From: Micractinium sp. NFX-FRZ
Taxonomy: Eukaryota > Chlorophyta > Trebouxiophyceae > Chlorellales > Chlorellaceae
Assembly: GCA_029339195.1 (NCBI GenBank)
Contig: JAPTJF010000560.1
Coordinates: forward strand, 1-32,946
Direction of reading: 5' to 3'
DNA length: 32,946 bases
The position numbers and the translations under genes were made by a program. The notes beneath the pieces were generated by a model that was not told the DNA's origin, ran no database searches, and worked only from the letters and a program-made list of their open reading frames with translations. Positions 9,475 to 21,200 of this stretch are shown here, piece by piece. Every line of letters starts with the position of its first letter. Positions within the stretch are counted from its first letter, which is position 1.

Positions 9475-12400
9475 ATGAGCGATGAAGAGGGCGGCGCGGC
9501 GCCCGCTGCAAAGCGCCAAAAGAAGAGCGAGGGCGATGTGTCGCGTGCAGCCAAGTTCCGGCGTGGGCCCGAGGTGGCCACGCGCAAGGTGAGCCTGGAG
9601 GGGCGCGTGGCAGGGTCCTAGCGTCGCCCTGCCTGCCCCGACCACCGCCGCTGCCTGCTGCCGCCAGTGCCGCCAGCCGCTGCCCGCCCAGCTGCTGCGT
9701 CACTCCCTCCCTGTCCTTCCTGTGCCGCTTTGCTTCAGATCGAGGACAAGAAGCTGAAGGGCACGCTGCGGTACACGGAGAGGGTGGTGAGCGAGGCGCA
9801 GGCGGCGGCGGCCAAGGTGGACGAGTGGCTGCTGCCGGCAGACGCGGGCGAGCTGGAGGCGGAGGGGATGGAGCGCACGTGGCGGTTCAGCCAGCAGGAG
9901 ATTGCAGAGGTGAGCAAGTGCGGAGCGAGCCTCAGTGCGGCGGCTCGGTGTGCGCGTACGTGCCGATGGGGTTACAGGGCAGCAAGGTGCGCTGGAGGCA
10001 GGAGCGTCGAGTGCCCGGCCAGAGCGCATGCATGTCCGGCGGTTAGGCAGGGCTCCCTCTACCTGAGGATAACCAGTCATGCCGCTGCCTGCCTCGGCAG
10101 CAATGTCGTCAGGGACAGGCATGCCCAGAGCATGCACGCTCATTGTGTGCTCTGTCGCCGCCGCCGCCGTGTGGCTGCAGGCTGTTGAGGCGGGGGCCGC
10201 GCGCAAGGCGTTTGACCTCAGCCTGCCCCAGCTGGGCCCCTACTCGCTCGACTTCAGCCGCAGCGGGCGGCACATGCTGCTGGCGGGGCGCAAGGGCCAC
10301 CTGGCGCTCATGGACTGGCAGCGCAGCAGGCTCATCTGCGAGGTGCAGGTGCGGATGGGAGGGGGCGGGGGCAGTGGTGCTGCCGGGCGGGGGCGGGGGC
10401 GTGGTGGCGTACGGGCAGTCGGTCGGATGAGATGGACTGCAGCTGGTGCTGCCGCGCATCTCCAGGCGCAGCAGGCTGGCAGCATAGGCTGAACGCCCTT
10501 GACGGGAAACTGGACAGGGCGAGTCGATACGGGTTAACACAAGGGCAATGGCAAGCTGGTGCCCCTGCGGCTGTGGGCTGTCCAGGCAGGCACCAGGCAG
10601 GCTCAGCGGGTCCGTCCTGCGCACACACACGCATGCCTCTACCCCACGTCATATCACTTGCAGGTGCGTGAAACCACGCACGACGTCCAGTTCCTGCACA
10701 ACGAGCAGTTTTTTGCGGCCGCCCAGAAGAAGTACACGTACATCTACGACAAGCGGGGGCTGGAGGTGCACTGCCTCAAGGTGCGGGTGGGCGTGTGCAA
10801 TTGTGTGTGGGTCTAGGCAGATCGGCGGGCATCGCGGCAGCTGCTGTGGGCCCCACCGCATGTGATGTGTCCTTCTGGCATTCCTCGCCTCTGCCCCCAG
10901 CCCCTCCTGGCTGTTTTCCCACCCGTCCCACCACCCTGCCCTGCCCCGCCTCCCCTCTCCCCCGCCTGTGCCTCCCCACCTCCCTCCCGCAGGACACCAC
11001 GGAGGCCACCCGCCTCGAGTTCCTGCCCCACCACTTCCTGCTGTGCTCTGTTGGCACCACCGGCGTGCTGCGCTACCAGGACACGTCCACGGGGCAGATC
11101 GTGGCCACGCACCGCACCAAGCAAGGGCCCTGCGACGCGATGCGGCACAACCCGTGGAACGCGGTGCTGTCGCTGGGGCATGGCAACGGCACGGTGACGA
11201 TGTGGACGCCCAACATTTCGGCGCCCGTGGTCCGCATGCTGTGCCACCATGGCCCCGTGCGTGCGCTGGCGGCAGACGGCCAGGGGCGGCACCTCGTCAC
11301 CACCGGCGCAGACGGGCAGGTGCGGGGGCCTTGGGGTAACACCAGCTGGCTCATGTGCAAGTCATTGAATATGCCTGAATGGCTTGCTGCCTGTGCTGCC
11401 TCTCTCCCGCTTCGCAGAATTACCGCGCCTGCCACCAGGCTGACCCACCAACCTCGCCCTGCCCCCTGCTGTGCCCTGCTGTGCAGGTCAAGGTGTGGGA
11501 CCTGCGCATGCTGCGCCCGCTGCACGCCTACTACTCCCCCTCCCCCGCCGAGTGGTGCGACATCTCGCAGCGCGGACTGCTGGCGGTGGGGTACGGGCGC
11601 AGGGTGCAGGTAGGCTAGCAGCAGCCGCTGGGGGGGCGCAGCCTGCGCAGCTGGCCGGGCATGCGGATCTGCACCGCTCTCTGCCCTGCTAGCTGGCTGC
11701 CTGGCTGCCTGGCTGGCTGCTTGGGCCACAAGAGGGCCACAAGAAGCCGCCCCCCTCCACACCACCACCCTCCCCTCCCTCACCTCCGCCCTTGCCCTGC
11801 CGCGCCCTCCCCGCTCCCGCAGGTGTGGAAGGATGCGCTGGGAGGCAAGCAGCAGTCCCCCTACATGACGCACACGCTGGGCGGCGGCACGCTGCGCGAC
11901 CTCCGCTTCTGCCCCTACGAGGTGGGGCGGGCTGTGGGCGGGCAATGTGGTGGTGTAGCGGGGGATGGCCGGACTGGGGCGCAGATGGAGCGCTCAGGAC
12001 ACGGTTGGGCCCAGCAGGAAGCACGCATGTGCGGCAGCTGGTGCTGCGTGCCTGCCTGTGGCAGCCACTTGGCTTTGCACCAGCGGCGCTGGCCCTCCTG
12101 CTGTATGCCCACTTGCCCGTCCAACCCAGCCACTCACCATGCCCTCTCATCTCTCCACGACCGCCCCCTCCCGCAGGACGTGCTGGGCATTGGGCACAGC
12201 GGCGGCATGTCGACGATGCTGGTGCCGGGTGCGGGGGAGCCCAACTTCGACTCGTTTGTGGCCGACCCCTTCCAGACGCGCAAGCAGCGGCGGGAGGCGG
12301 AGGTGCACGGGCTGCTGGACAAGCTGCAGGTGTGAGGGAGGGGGGTAATCGGTGCATCGTGGAGTTTTATGATGCAACGGTTGATGGGATGCTGGGAGGG

Positions 12401-13369
12401 GGGGAGGTGAGGGAGGTGTGCTCCCTGCTGAACATCCCTTTTCCCACCCCCCTGCCCCACACGCAACTATCCCCCCTCTGCCCTCCCCCTGCCTCTTTGT
12501 GCCCCCCCCCACACGGCTGATCGCCACGAACCCAAATGCCGCCACCCAGCTCCCGCCCTCTGCTGGCCACCTCCTGCCGCCACCCTCCCCCCTCTGATTG
12601 ACACCGCACCTCCCCACCTTGCCCCCTGCCACCTCCCTGCCCGCAGCCGGAGATGATTGTTTTGGACCCGGGGGCCATCACCCAGGTGGTGCGGGAGCCC
12701 AAGGAGGTGCAGCGGGAGAAGCAGGAGGCGGCGCAGGCGGCCAACCGGGCGCGGGCGGAGGAGCAGCGGCAGAAGAACGAGGAGAAGAAGCGGATGAAGG
12801 TGGGTGCCCTCGGTGTCAAGCACATACTTCCCTTGTTTTCTGGGTGCTGAATGCCTGGGTGGGGTGCCTGGGTTGGAGTGGATGGTTGCTGCTTCCTGGG
12901 GAGAAGCAGAGGATGGTTGTGGGGGAGGGCGGGCCTGCCCGGTGGCGCGAGCAGCCCAGGTTGCCAGGCTGGGGGTCTTTGGTTGGGGCTGGGCTTACTG
13001 CGTGCCGGAGCGTGGCTGAGGGCGGTACCGCCTAGTGGCAGCGCCTGGACTCGGAAGAAGGCGTCTCATTCGCCCAGGAAGGAGAAGGACAAATGAAGCA
13101 CAAACATCGCAGCAGCAGCAGCAAGCAAACCCAACCCTGCTCTGTGTCCCCCTTCCCCAATGGCCGCGCTGCAGGGCAAGAACAAGCCCACGCGGCGGCA
13201 GCGCAAGAAGCAGGCCAACATCATCGAGGAGCGCAAGCCGGAGATCAAGGCGCGCATGCGGGAGCAGGGGGTGGCGGCGGAGTTTGGGCACAAGGCCAAG
13301 TCGGAGCGGGCAGAGGCAGAGGTGCCGGCAGACGTGCCGCGCGCGCTGCACCGCTTCTTCAAAAAGTGA
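9475..13369 (+). CDS. UTP7: UTP7/WDR46 WD40-repeat protein of the SSU processome
   Basis: Ten exons with every phase consistent: 9475-9588, 9739-9909, 10181-10348, 10664-10780, 10993-11319, 11487-11609, 11823-11921, 12177-12329, 12647-12799, 13175-13369; 539 residues. The family (yeast Utp7, human WDR46/BING4) acts in the nucleolus in early 18S rRNA maturation. Visible landmarks: basic start [37 protein letters not shown] and KGHLALMDW (first WD blades); [38 protein letters not shown] and [18 protein letters not shown], highly characteristic of this family; [35 protein letters not shown]; then the BING4 C-terminal domain with [19 protein letters not shown] and NPF-like [18 protein letters not shown]. 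The C-terminus is a Lys/Arg-rich, probably coiled-coil tail ([19 protein letters not shown] ... RFFKK). Length matches the family. The ATG at 9475 is the first in frame after the divergent promoter. Confidence 0.95.
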
Positions 13370-14017
13370 TCGGCTTAAGGCAGGGCACAGGGGGCTCCGT
13401 GCCTGATGGCGGCCTCGCCGCTGCCTGCCAAAGCGGAGGACCGCCTTGCCTGGCTGCTACTGTGCCCTTGCTTGGCATAGCACCTGCTTCCTTGCCTGCC
13501 AGACGACCTCCCCCCCTCCCCATCCCTTGCCACCTTCCACTGAATTCCACTGGTTTCTGCTAGGTCTCTCTCGCTCATATATCCGGCTCCCCTCTGCATT
13601 TTCAAAATCTAGAATCAAAGCTACACAAAGGCAGATCGACGCTGCAAGCGGAACTGTGCAAGCCTGACACATCTTCATAAGCGGAGTGTTTGCCATGCCT
13701 GAAGAGGACTGTGAATGGCTCTGAGAGGCTGGCATGCATGAGCAGGAGCACGTACGTGCATGAGTAGGAAGGGCTTGGGGTGTGCATCGTGCGCAAGTCA
13801 GGTCAGTGCAGTGAGGTAGGAACATGCATGATGTGGTGACTGGTGGATAGGTCTGGCTACATGGCTGGCTGCACTGATTCATGTAGTGATTGCCAGTCTG
13901 AGGCGGCAGGCCACCTCGCAGCTTCATGGCTAGCTCTGGTGCCCTTGGCTTCCTGTACGTTTCGTGCTTCCTCAGCCCCACGCTCTCGGGCTGTAATCCT
14001 CTTGTTCTCCTTCATGT
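13370..14017. other. Convergent 3' region between UTP7 and the F-box-like gene
   Basis: This 648-bp stretch shows no supported gene. It has several GCATGCATG-like alternating runs (13730-13840). A plus-strand TGTAA at 13992-13996 could end the UTP7 transcript, making a long 3' UTR (~620 bp). I see no minus-strand TGTAA for the opposing gene. Confidence 0.4.
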
Positions 14018-16585
14018 TCATGACCAGCGCCATTTTTCGGGCATTTCCAGCTCTGGCAGGCTGCGGGCGAGATGGGCCATGACCCGGGGAGTCATTGAGG
14101 AGGTCCACGGCAGTATCAACACACTCAGCTTAGGCATGCTAGCCAGGATTTTGTCGATGTCGGCCTTGGTCACCCGCAGCCTGAGGCAGCTAGAACCGAT
14201 GCACAAGCTGTGCAGGTTGCTGGCAGCTGCCAGTGCCGGCGGCAGGTGTGCGAGCTCCCCTTGCCGAATCACCAGCTCCTCCAGGCCTGCAAGTAGCAGC
14301 CACACGTATTGTTGGTAGAAGCAAAGGAACATCACATAAAACAGGAACATGTGTGGCGCCACAGAACATCTGCTTACTTGACATGTAGGGCCCCTCAGGC
14401 AGCTCGCTAGCACTGTCCAGGTGAGTAATGCTCAGCGCCCTCAAACTGGACTGGCACGCCAGCCAGGCGAGCGTGCCCTGCACGCTGCGTCCTCCTAGCT
14501 CCCTCCTCAGCTCAGCCGTGTGCAGCACTGGCAGCTCCACGTCCCCAGCGCGCACGCTGCCCACCTCTTCAAGTTGCACTGACTCCAGAGCTGGCAGCTG
14601 GACATGCTCCAAGGTCACTTTGCTAAGGTCACGCAGGGTCAGGGCGCTAAGAGCTGGCAGCGCCACGCCCGTCATGCTCAAGGTCGAGTCACCCGCGGTT
14701 CCTCCCTCTACCCCAAGCTTGAGGCATGTCAGCTCAGGCATCTGGGTGCCAACGATGCTGATGCCACCAGGGCCACTCTCTATCCACGCGTCACGTAAGC
14801 TGGGGAGCACAACATTGATGACCTCCACCTCTGCTTCGCTGCAAGTGACGCACAGGCTGTGTAACGCAGGGAGCTGTGCGCCGTCTATGCTGAAACTGAC
14901 GCCATCGGTGCTTGTGAAGAAAAGACACTCGAGGTTTGGCAGTTCCGCGCTTGCTGGCACCAGCAGATCGCCGCGCGCGCTGTCAATCGTCAGCTCCTGC
15001 AGCCCTGGAAACGACGCCTCCTCCAGGTCCATGTCACCGGTGCAATCCTCCAGCTGCAGCCTACATAAGGCGGATAGCTGGCTCAAGCCGTGAAGCTCTG
15101 CCAAAGGCACAGCGCACTTGGACATGACCAGTTCTTCAACCCGCAAGCCCGGTGGCACCAGGCTGTCCATGAGCTGGGGCAGAAGAGCATCTATCAAGCT
15201 GCTCATTGAGAGCACGCGGCTTCGTTCGCCATTCCCAATAGTGCCCGGCCCTCCTGAGGTGCAGCTGCAGTGCGTGAGCTCCGCGTCAACAGCCTGCAGA
15301 GTTGGTTGGTGGCAGGGTAAAGGGCCCGTCGAACATGTGACCCCACAGCACCGCCAAGTCGAGCGTGACAACAGCTTCCAAGCCGATTATGAAGCCCAGC
15401 AGGCTCTTCACACCTCACTTGCCTGAATGTTGAACGGGCTTGTTGCAGTAAACCTGTAAGTCGCAAGCGAAGGGAAGGAGGTAGGTGCTGGCCACCAGCG
15501 AGAGCCAGCACTGGTGCCAGCGCTGCTGTGGTCGAGCAGCGTGAGGTGGTGCAGGTGGCGCAGCTGCGTGAGAGGCCCTGCCGACCCCACTGGGTGCTGG
15601 CACGATTCAAGTTCCAGCAGTGTCAGCCCCTTCATCTGAGCAATGCTGACTAGAAGCTGCTGCGGGATGGTGTCTGAGGTCAGTTGAAGCGCGCTGAGCA
15701 GCGCCAGCTGGGGCAGCACTGCCGCCAGGGTGCCAGCTGCCTCGCCGCCCAAAAACTGCCTCACGGTCAGGCTGGTGAGCCGCAAGAGGCAGGAGAAGGC
15801 CTGAACCACGGCTGGAGGGGCATCAACTGTCTGATTCTCAACAACATGAAGCAAGTCGTGCCGTGAGACAGGCTCGATTGCAAAGCTCTGCAGCTGCGTG
15901 AGGCGGCTGACGGCTCCCGCCACGGCTGGCAGCAGAGGCTGCACACTGGCCTGTGCTTGGCACATAAGCTGCAGCCGCGTGAGTCCGGTGAAAGAGGGGA
16001 GGCGCGTGAGGCTGCCAGCTAGCTCTGCTGTGTCAGGCGGCCACCATAGGAGCTCCAAGCTCCGCAGCTGGCTGGGCCGCAGCAGCTGCAGCGAGTGCTG
16101 CAGCATTCCGGGGGCAAGCCGGGCATCCTGCGCCCCGATGAAGAGCACTGCTCTCTTACACGTGAATGTGGCTGATGCCACCATGCCGGCGACACGCTGC
16201 AGCACGCGCATCTTGGCGTCCCGCTGTTGCTCCCAGTGAGCCACCGCATGGGCACAGTGTGGCACCACTACATGGTGGCAGCACCATAAGCTGGGCTCGG
16301 ACCAGAACAGCTGGTGCCAGAGGTGGCTGACGAGCGTGACAGAGGGCCTGCAGACAGGCAGAGGGCGGGCATGGTTGATCAGAGGTGCAGCCCTGGAATT
16401 GTTTTGGCAGCTCAGCACTGCAGGGGCGGGCGGGGCAAGAAGCACAGGTGGGGTGGCCAGCAGACACCGGTGACTCACTCAAGAGCCCTCACTCACCCGC
16501 ACTCCAGGCCTGCCAGCCCCAGCACGTGGCCAAGCAGCCCGTCCGATAGCAAGTCAATGGTGGGAGCAGCACCCCGTTGTGCCAT
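14018..16585 (-). CDS. F-box-like / leucine-rich-repeat protein
   Basis: Four exons: 16585-16497, 16347-15423, 15293-14378, 14286-14018; 732 residues. The first ~60 residues read like an F-box: TIDLLSDGLLGHVLGLAGLE, then SVTLVSHLWHQLFWSEPSLW, matching the pattern LP.ell..il......vs.Vc+.W..l. The rest is irregular leucine-rich repeats: first ~300 residues of the type LRSLELLWWPP, LTRLQLMCQAQ, LTSLTVRQFLGG, LTLLELESC; then ~300 residues of LPALxxLxL units such as LPNLECLFFTSTDGV, MPELTCLKLGVEGG, LPALSALTLRDLSKV, LPALESVQLEEVGSV; then SLEELVIRQGELAHLPPAL and MPKLSVLILPW. Such proteins usually recruit substrates to SCF ubiquitin ligases; substrate unknown. Intron 2 must use a GC donor (CAG|GCAAGT) to keep frame. 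A 32-bp palindrome lies ~125 bp upstream. Confidence 0.8.
15294..15422 (-). other. GC-AG intron in the F-box-like gene
   Basis: Exon 2 ends ...ATTCAG at 15423, followed by GCAAGTGAGG, the classic GC-donor consensus. The acceptor is CTCTGCAG before 15293. The nearby GT (four bases on) would change phase and bring an immediate stop, so the GC donor is preferred. Confidence 0.75.
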
Positions 16586-16708
16586 TCTGTTCTGCCAGGG
16601 GATGCTGGGCCAGGGACGGCGGGCGATGCTAATGCAAACCCTAGCTGCGCGGCACCTGCAGGCGGGGAGGACGGCACTCGCTCACAACGAGCGCGCGCGC
16701 GCGCCACA

Positions 16709-16740
16709 GCGAAGGCAGGGCAAATTTGCCCTGCCTTCGC
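16709..16740. repeat. Perfect 32-bp palindrome
   Basis: Half-site GCGAAGGCAGGGCAAA is followed directly by its reverse complement, with no loop and no mismatch. It lies ~124 bp upstream of the F-box-like ATG, beside a (GC)n run. It could form a cruciform or a strong 5'-UTR hairpin. Confidence 0.95.
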
Positions 16741-18177
16741 CTTTAAAGGTGGGCCCAAGAACGACGCTGGTGGTCACAGAGGGTGCCTGCTCGCCTGAGG
16801 TGTGGCTTGAAGGCGACCAGGTGCTCCAAAGCCGTCCAAGGCACGCGTATCTGCACGGGGCAGGGCCAGGGGGCCTGCGGCCATGAGCAGCTACTCACAG
16901 ACTGGTTTTTTGCCTGGAAGGCTCCGGGTTGGGAGGCTGGCACAACGACATGACAAACACAGCACGTGCCTTGGAGCCTCCCAAGACGCTCCCCTGGTAC
17001 CAAGGAGCAGCAGTCGCCCTCCTCACCTCAGCCTCCCTCAGTGCCCACCTCCTGTGCACGCCAGCCGCACCAGGCCCCAGCCGGGGCGGCTCTGCCACGA
17101 GCTGGCTCACCTCGGTGCTTGCCTGCGCGGAAAAGACAGTTGAGGAGTGTCGAGGGGCCTGGCAGAGCAAACAAGAGAGCTCTGCCATGCGGGAGGCGGC
17201 CGGCGGCAGGCAGTCATGACTCAGCCTCGGAGCTGAGCTCCTGCTGGGCTGCTCCTGATGCATCTCTGCATGCCGAGGCCTGCGTGCATCTCACCTCCCC
17301 AATTCCATCCAACTCTGCCTGGGTGTGCACATCACTGTCTGTCGCCCAAGGCCATGATGCACAACATGCACCAGTGGTGCGGCGCCCTGCTGGCTGCACC
17401 CTGTACAGTGGTGCTGGCACCAGCAGTTGTAGGAGCACAACACGGCACTGCCCACCTGAGTAATTCATACTCAACCCAAAACATGTTTGCTTGCTTTCTT
17501 CATCCTGCTCCTGCGCCACTGCATGCTGGCCGCCCCCGCCCAGCCCCAGCCAATGCTCCACCAGTCGCCAACCGCTCTGCATCAGGCGCCGACCGCTCTG
17601 CTACATCTGCCAGCAGCCAACGTAAGCCAACACCAGAAGATGCATTAGTGTGCCGCTTCCCGTTTGTGTGGGTGAGCTGAGTGTCATTAAAATCCTCCAG
17701 TAGGATTGTTTGATATATCTGCGCACTCTACAGCAGGGCCCTGTCGTCACACGCATCATCATCTGCTCAACGCACAGGGAGGCGACCACTGGCGGGCTGC
17801 TGGTTGCACATGTGTTTGTGGCCTTGGCAGAGCTGCTAGAGTGTGATGCAGCACCCTAACTGATGACATGTGGACATAGCTCTTAGTCCATGCACCCAGG
17901 ATGTTCGTGTCCATTCATGAGGGGTGAGCAGCGGCACTGGCAGCGGCAGCGTGGGCCGCCAAGCAGGCGGCGAAGCAATGTGCCGTGGTACGTGCCCTGC
18001 CATGCATGCAGCATATACTTCTTCCTCCGCTACGCCTTCCGATTAGTTTTCGCCGCTAGGCAGGCGCTTTCGCGCCCTCTGCCGTCTCGAGTTGTACACG
18101 CTCTCACGGCGACGCACCGAAATCTGAGCTTGCCCGCCCTGGCATGAGTCTCACATCGCGCCCAACTTGTAACAGAG

Positions 18178-18261
18178 GTGAGGGGCCAGCCGCGACACCC
18201 ACTGCTCGAGGTCCAATCGCTCTGCCCGCTTGACGTCCCTGTCGCCCCCTGCTGCTTGCAG
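18178..18261 (+). other. Probable 5'-UTR intron of the Dus3 gene
   Basis: A good donor (CAGAG|GTGAGG) at 18178 and acceptor (TGCTTGCAG) at 18261 flank an 84-bp segment; the acceptor sits two bases before the ATG at 18264. Inferred from splice signals alone. Confidence 0.4.
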
Positions 18262-18263
18262 TC

Positions 18264-21200
18264 ATGTTGAGACAGAGCGTGCGGAGCGTTCTGAGCCGGC
18301 CGTTGCGTGGCCAGCTCACCCAGCGCACGTGCTCGACGGCGGCGGCGGCGGGGGCGGCGGAGGCGGCGCCTGCTGCGGAAGAGGTGCTGGCACCAGCTGC
18401 TGAGGAGCGGCAGCAGCAGCCACTGGAGCTGGTTCCGCTGGCAGCCGACCAGCTGGCACGCAATGCTGCGCTGGTAGAGCGCCTGCGGGGCAAGCTCATC
18501 CTAGCGCCCTTGACCAGGTATGCGGGTAGCCACACGCACCCCGACCCTTATCACCTCAGTCCCTAGCAATTGGCGGGGCACACCTGTACCTGCCCACTCC
18601 AACGCTGGTTGGTGACTCCTGGCATTCGGTCGTAGGTGGTCGCCATCTGCCCGCCACTTGAGTTCCACCAGACAGCCGCCAGCCAGCCCACGGGCACATG
18701 CACCTCCCCTCGCCATGCAGGGGCAACCACCTGCCCTTCCGCCGGCTGTGCGCCGACTTTGGAGCCGAGGTGACCTACTCTGAGATGGCGTTTGCCCGGC
18801 AGGTAAGTGGACACACTGAGTTGGGAGAGCGTGGTGGTGGGGCAGCGAGGGCGGTTGGCAGCGCAACAAAGGCGGCAGTGGAGCACACCACAGCGCGGCA
18901 TAGCGTGTGGGTCGGCCCACCCCGCCCACGCTTGATTTGGCCCCATATCCCTGGCTGCCCGGGCGTCCCCTGGCCCCTACTTAGTCCTCACCGCTCCGCC
19001 TCATGCCGCAGCTAGTGAAGGGGGACCGCAAGGAGCGGGCCATTCTGCGGCGCTCCGGGAACGAGCAGTGCTACGGTGCGGGGGGCAGGCGGGGGGGCGT
19101 GTGAAGTGAGCGGGGGTCTGCAGGGGCCAGGCGGGGCAGGGCAGGCAGGGGCGGGGACCCTTCTCAGTTCCTCACTCCTCCCTGCCCCTCCCCTTATCCG
19201 TTCCAACTTCACCCACCCCCTCCCCCCCTGCAGGCGTGCAGATTGCCACCAATGTGATATCCGAGGGGGTGCGGGCGGGTGAGCTGGCGGCGGAGGCGGG
19301 CGCCGACTTCCTGGACCTCAACGTCGGCTGCCCCATCTATGAGGCCACCCGGCGAGGGCTGGGGGCTGCGCTGCTACGCAAGCCCAAGAAGCTGGCCAAG
19401 CTGGTGAGGGGCAGGAGGAGGGGGAGCGTGCCAGGGGGGGGAATACAAGTGAGGGCGAGAGGGATGGACCCGGGGCAGGGCAGGGCAGGGCGAGCGAATG
19501 CGGGAGCGGGCAGGGTGACAGGATGGGGCGACAGGCAAAAGGGGGAAGGACGGGCGGGTGGGTCTCAGCGCGAGGCACCGGCACAGGAGTGTAGTTGGTG
19601 TGGGAGCACATAGCTTTCGTGCCTCCCGGCCACTCGCACGCCGGCCTGCCTGCCCCCGCGCAGGTCAACGGCATGGCTTCCCAGCTGCCGCTGCCGTTGA
19701 CGGTGAAGGTGCGGCTAGGAGAGAACTCGTCCAAAATCAACGTTGAGGAGGTGGTGGGCCTGCTGGAGCGCGCGGGGGCGGCAGCAGTGACGGTGCACGG
19801 CAGGTGAGACTGAGGCAGCGGGGGCTTGTGGTGCAGTGCAGCAGAGCGTGGGGAGGTGGGCAGCTGCTGGGTAGCTGCTGTGGAGACGGTGCAGGTGGTG
19901 CGCAGCGGGGCGGGACTGGGGGGCAGGAAGGGTGCGGGCAGAAGTACGGAGGCAATGGGGAGCGTGCCACCCTCGCAAGGGGCTACGGCCCCGTAGAGCA
20001 GCCGCTAGTAGGTGTGCCTTGCTCTCTGGTTGTGCAGCCCTGAGCTGCCGCCTCCGCAGGTCCTCATTCATAAGCCCCTCAGGCACCCACCCGCATCACC
20101 ACTGTGCCCCCAACCGCTTGCCAGGCAGCAGCTGTACAAGAGGCCCGCAGACGAGGCCCCTAGTCAGAATTTGGCAGGACGCTCACACGGCGCCCGCCCC
20201 TGCTCATGCCCCGTTGGCTGCCTGCAGGACGATGGAGCAGCGGTACAAGAAGCCCGCTGACTGGGGGCTGGTGCAGCAGGTGGCGGGCACACACGCCGTG
20301 CCGGTGATTGGCAACGGCGACGTGCTGACGCACTACGAGGCGCGGCGACGGATGGAGGAGCACGGCTGCTTGGCGGTCATGGTCGGCAGGTGCGGTTTTG
20401 GCGGGGCAGGGCTGGGCTGGGCTGGGCTGGGAGTAGCTATGGGGTGTTCTCAGTGGTCGGTTTGCATCCTGCCCCAACCTTCTGTGCCTCATGCCGCGCC
20501 CCGGCATGGCACCCCCCCCCCCCCATCCTCCTCTGGCCCCGCTCACTTTGGCCGCTTCCCTCCCTGTGGTGACCCCACCCTGCCCTGCTCACAACAACTC
20601 CTGCCCCCCCGCCTCACCCCGCTGCAGGGGCGCCCTCATCTCTCCCTGGCTGTTCCAGGAGCACCGGGAGGGGCGTGCGCTGGCGCCCACCGCCGGCGAG
20701 CGGGTGGCCATCTACCGCCGCCTCGTGGCGTACATGAAGGAGCACTTTGGGGATGATGCGCGGGGCAAGCGCTCCGCCTTCTACTTCTTCCCCTGGTGGG
20801 TGGAGGTTGTGGGCAGTCTGTGCCCTGTGGGGTCTGCAGTGCTTGGTTTCCGCTCGAGCATGCTGACCGTCAGATAGCAACATGTAGCACGAGAGACAGA
20901 GGAGGCCAGGAGGCACCCTGTGGCCCGTGTGTCGGGGGTGTCCTCCGTTGTGGCCGCAGGGCGCCCCCCTGCTCTGATCTTTGCTCATAACAGCCGTTAT
21001 ATTCCGTACTGTTGCATGGCGATGGGCGGTGTCCGGGTAGGTCTGTGGCATCGGTTTCGCGCGATTGCCCACCGCTGACGCCTGGTTCCGCCTTTCTCCA
21101 ACCGCCCCGGCCGGCCGCAGGCACTTCAACTTCTTCTCCCGCTACCGCCCGCTGCCCGAGGACGTGTACGGCGCCGCCTCGCTGGAGCGTCCGCTGCTGG

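Larger units (their letters stand above)
16586..18263. other. 1.7-kb intergenic region, no supported gene
   Basis: I read both strands and found only scattered short open frames with poor amino-acid composition and no recognisable domain. It holds a (GC)n run at ~16690-16704, the 32-bp palindrome, and presumably the promoters of the F-box-like gene (-) and the Dus3 gene (+). A lineage-specific or non-coding transcript cannot be excluded. Confidence 0.4.

Noticed and set aside
16929..17582. Open frames on both strands in the intergenic gap
   Set aside because: Poor composition, no recognisable domain, no consistent splice phases.
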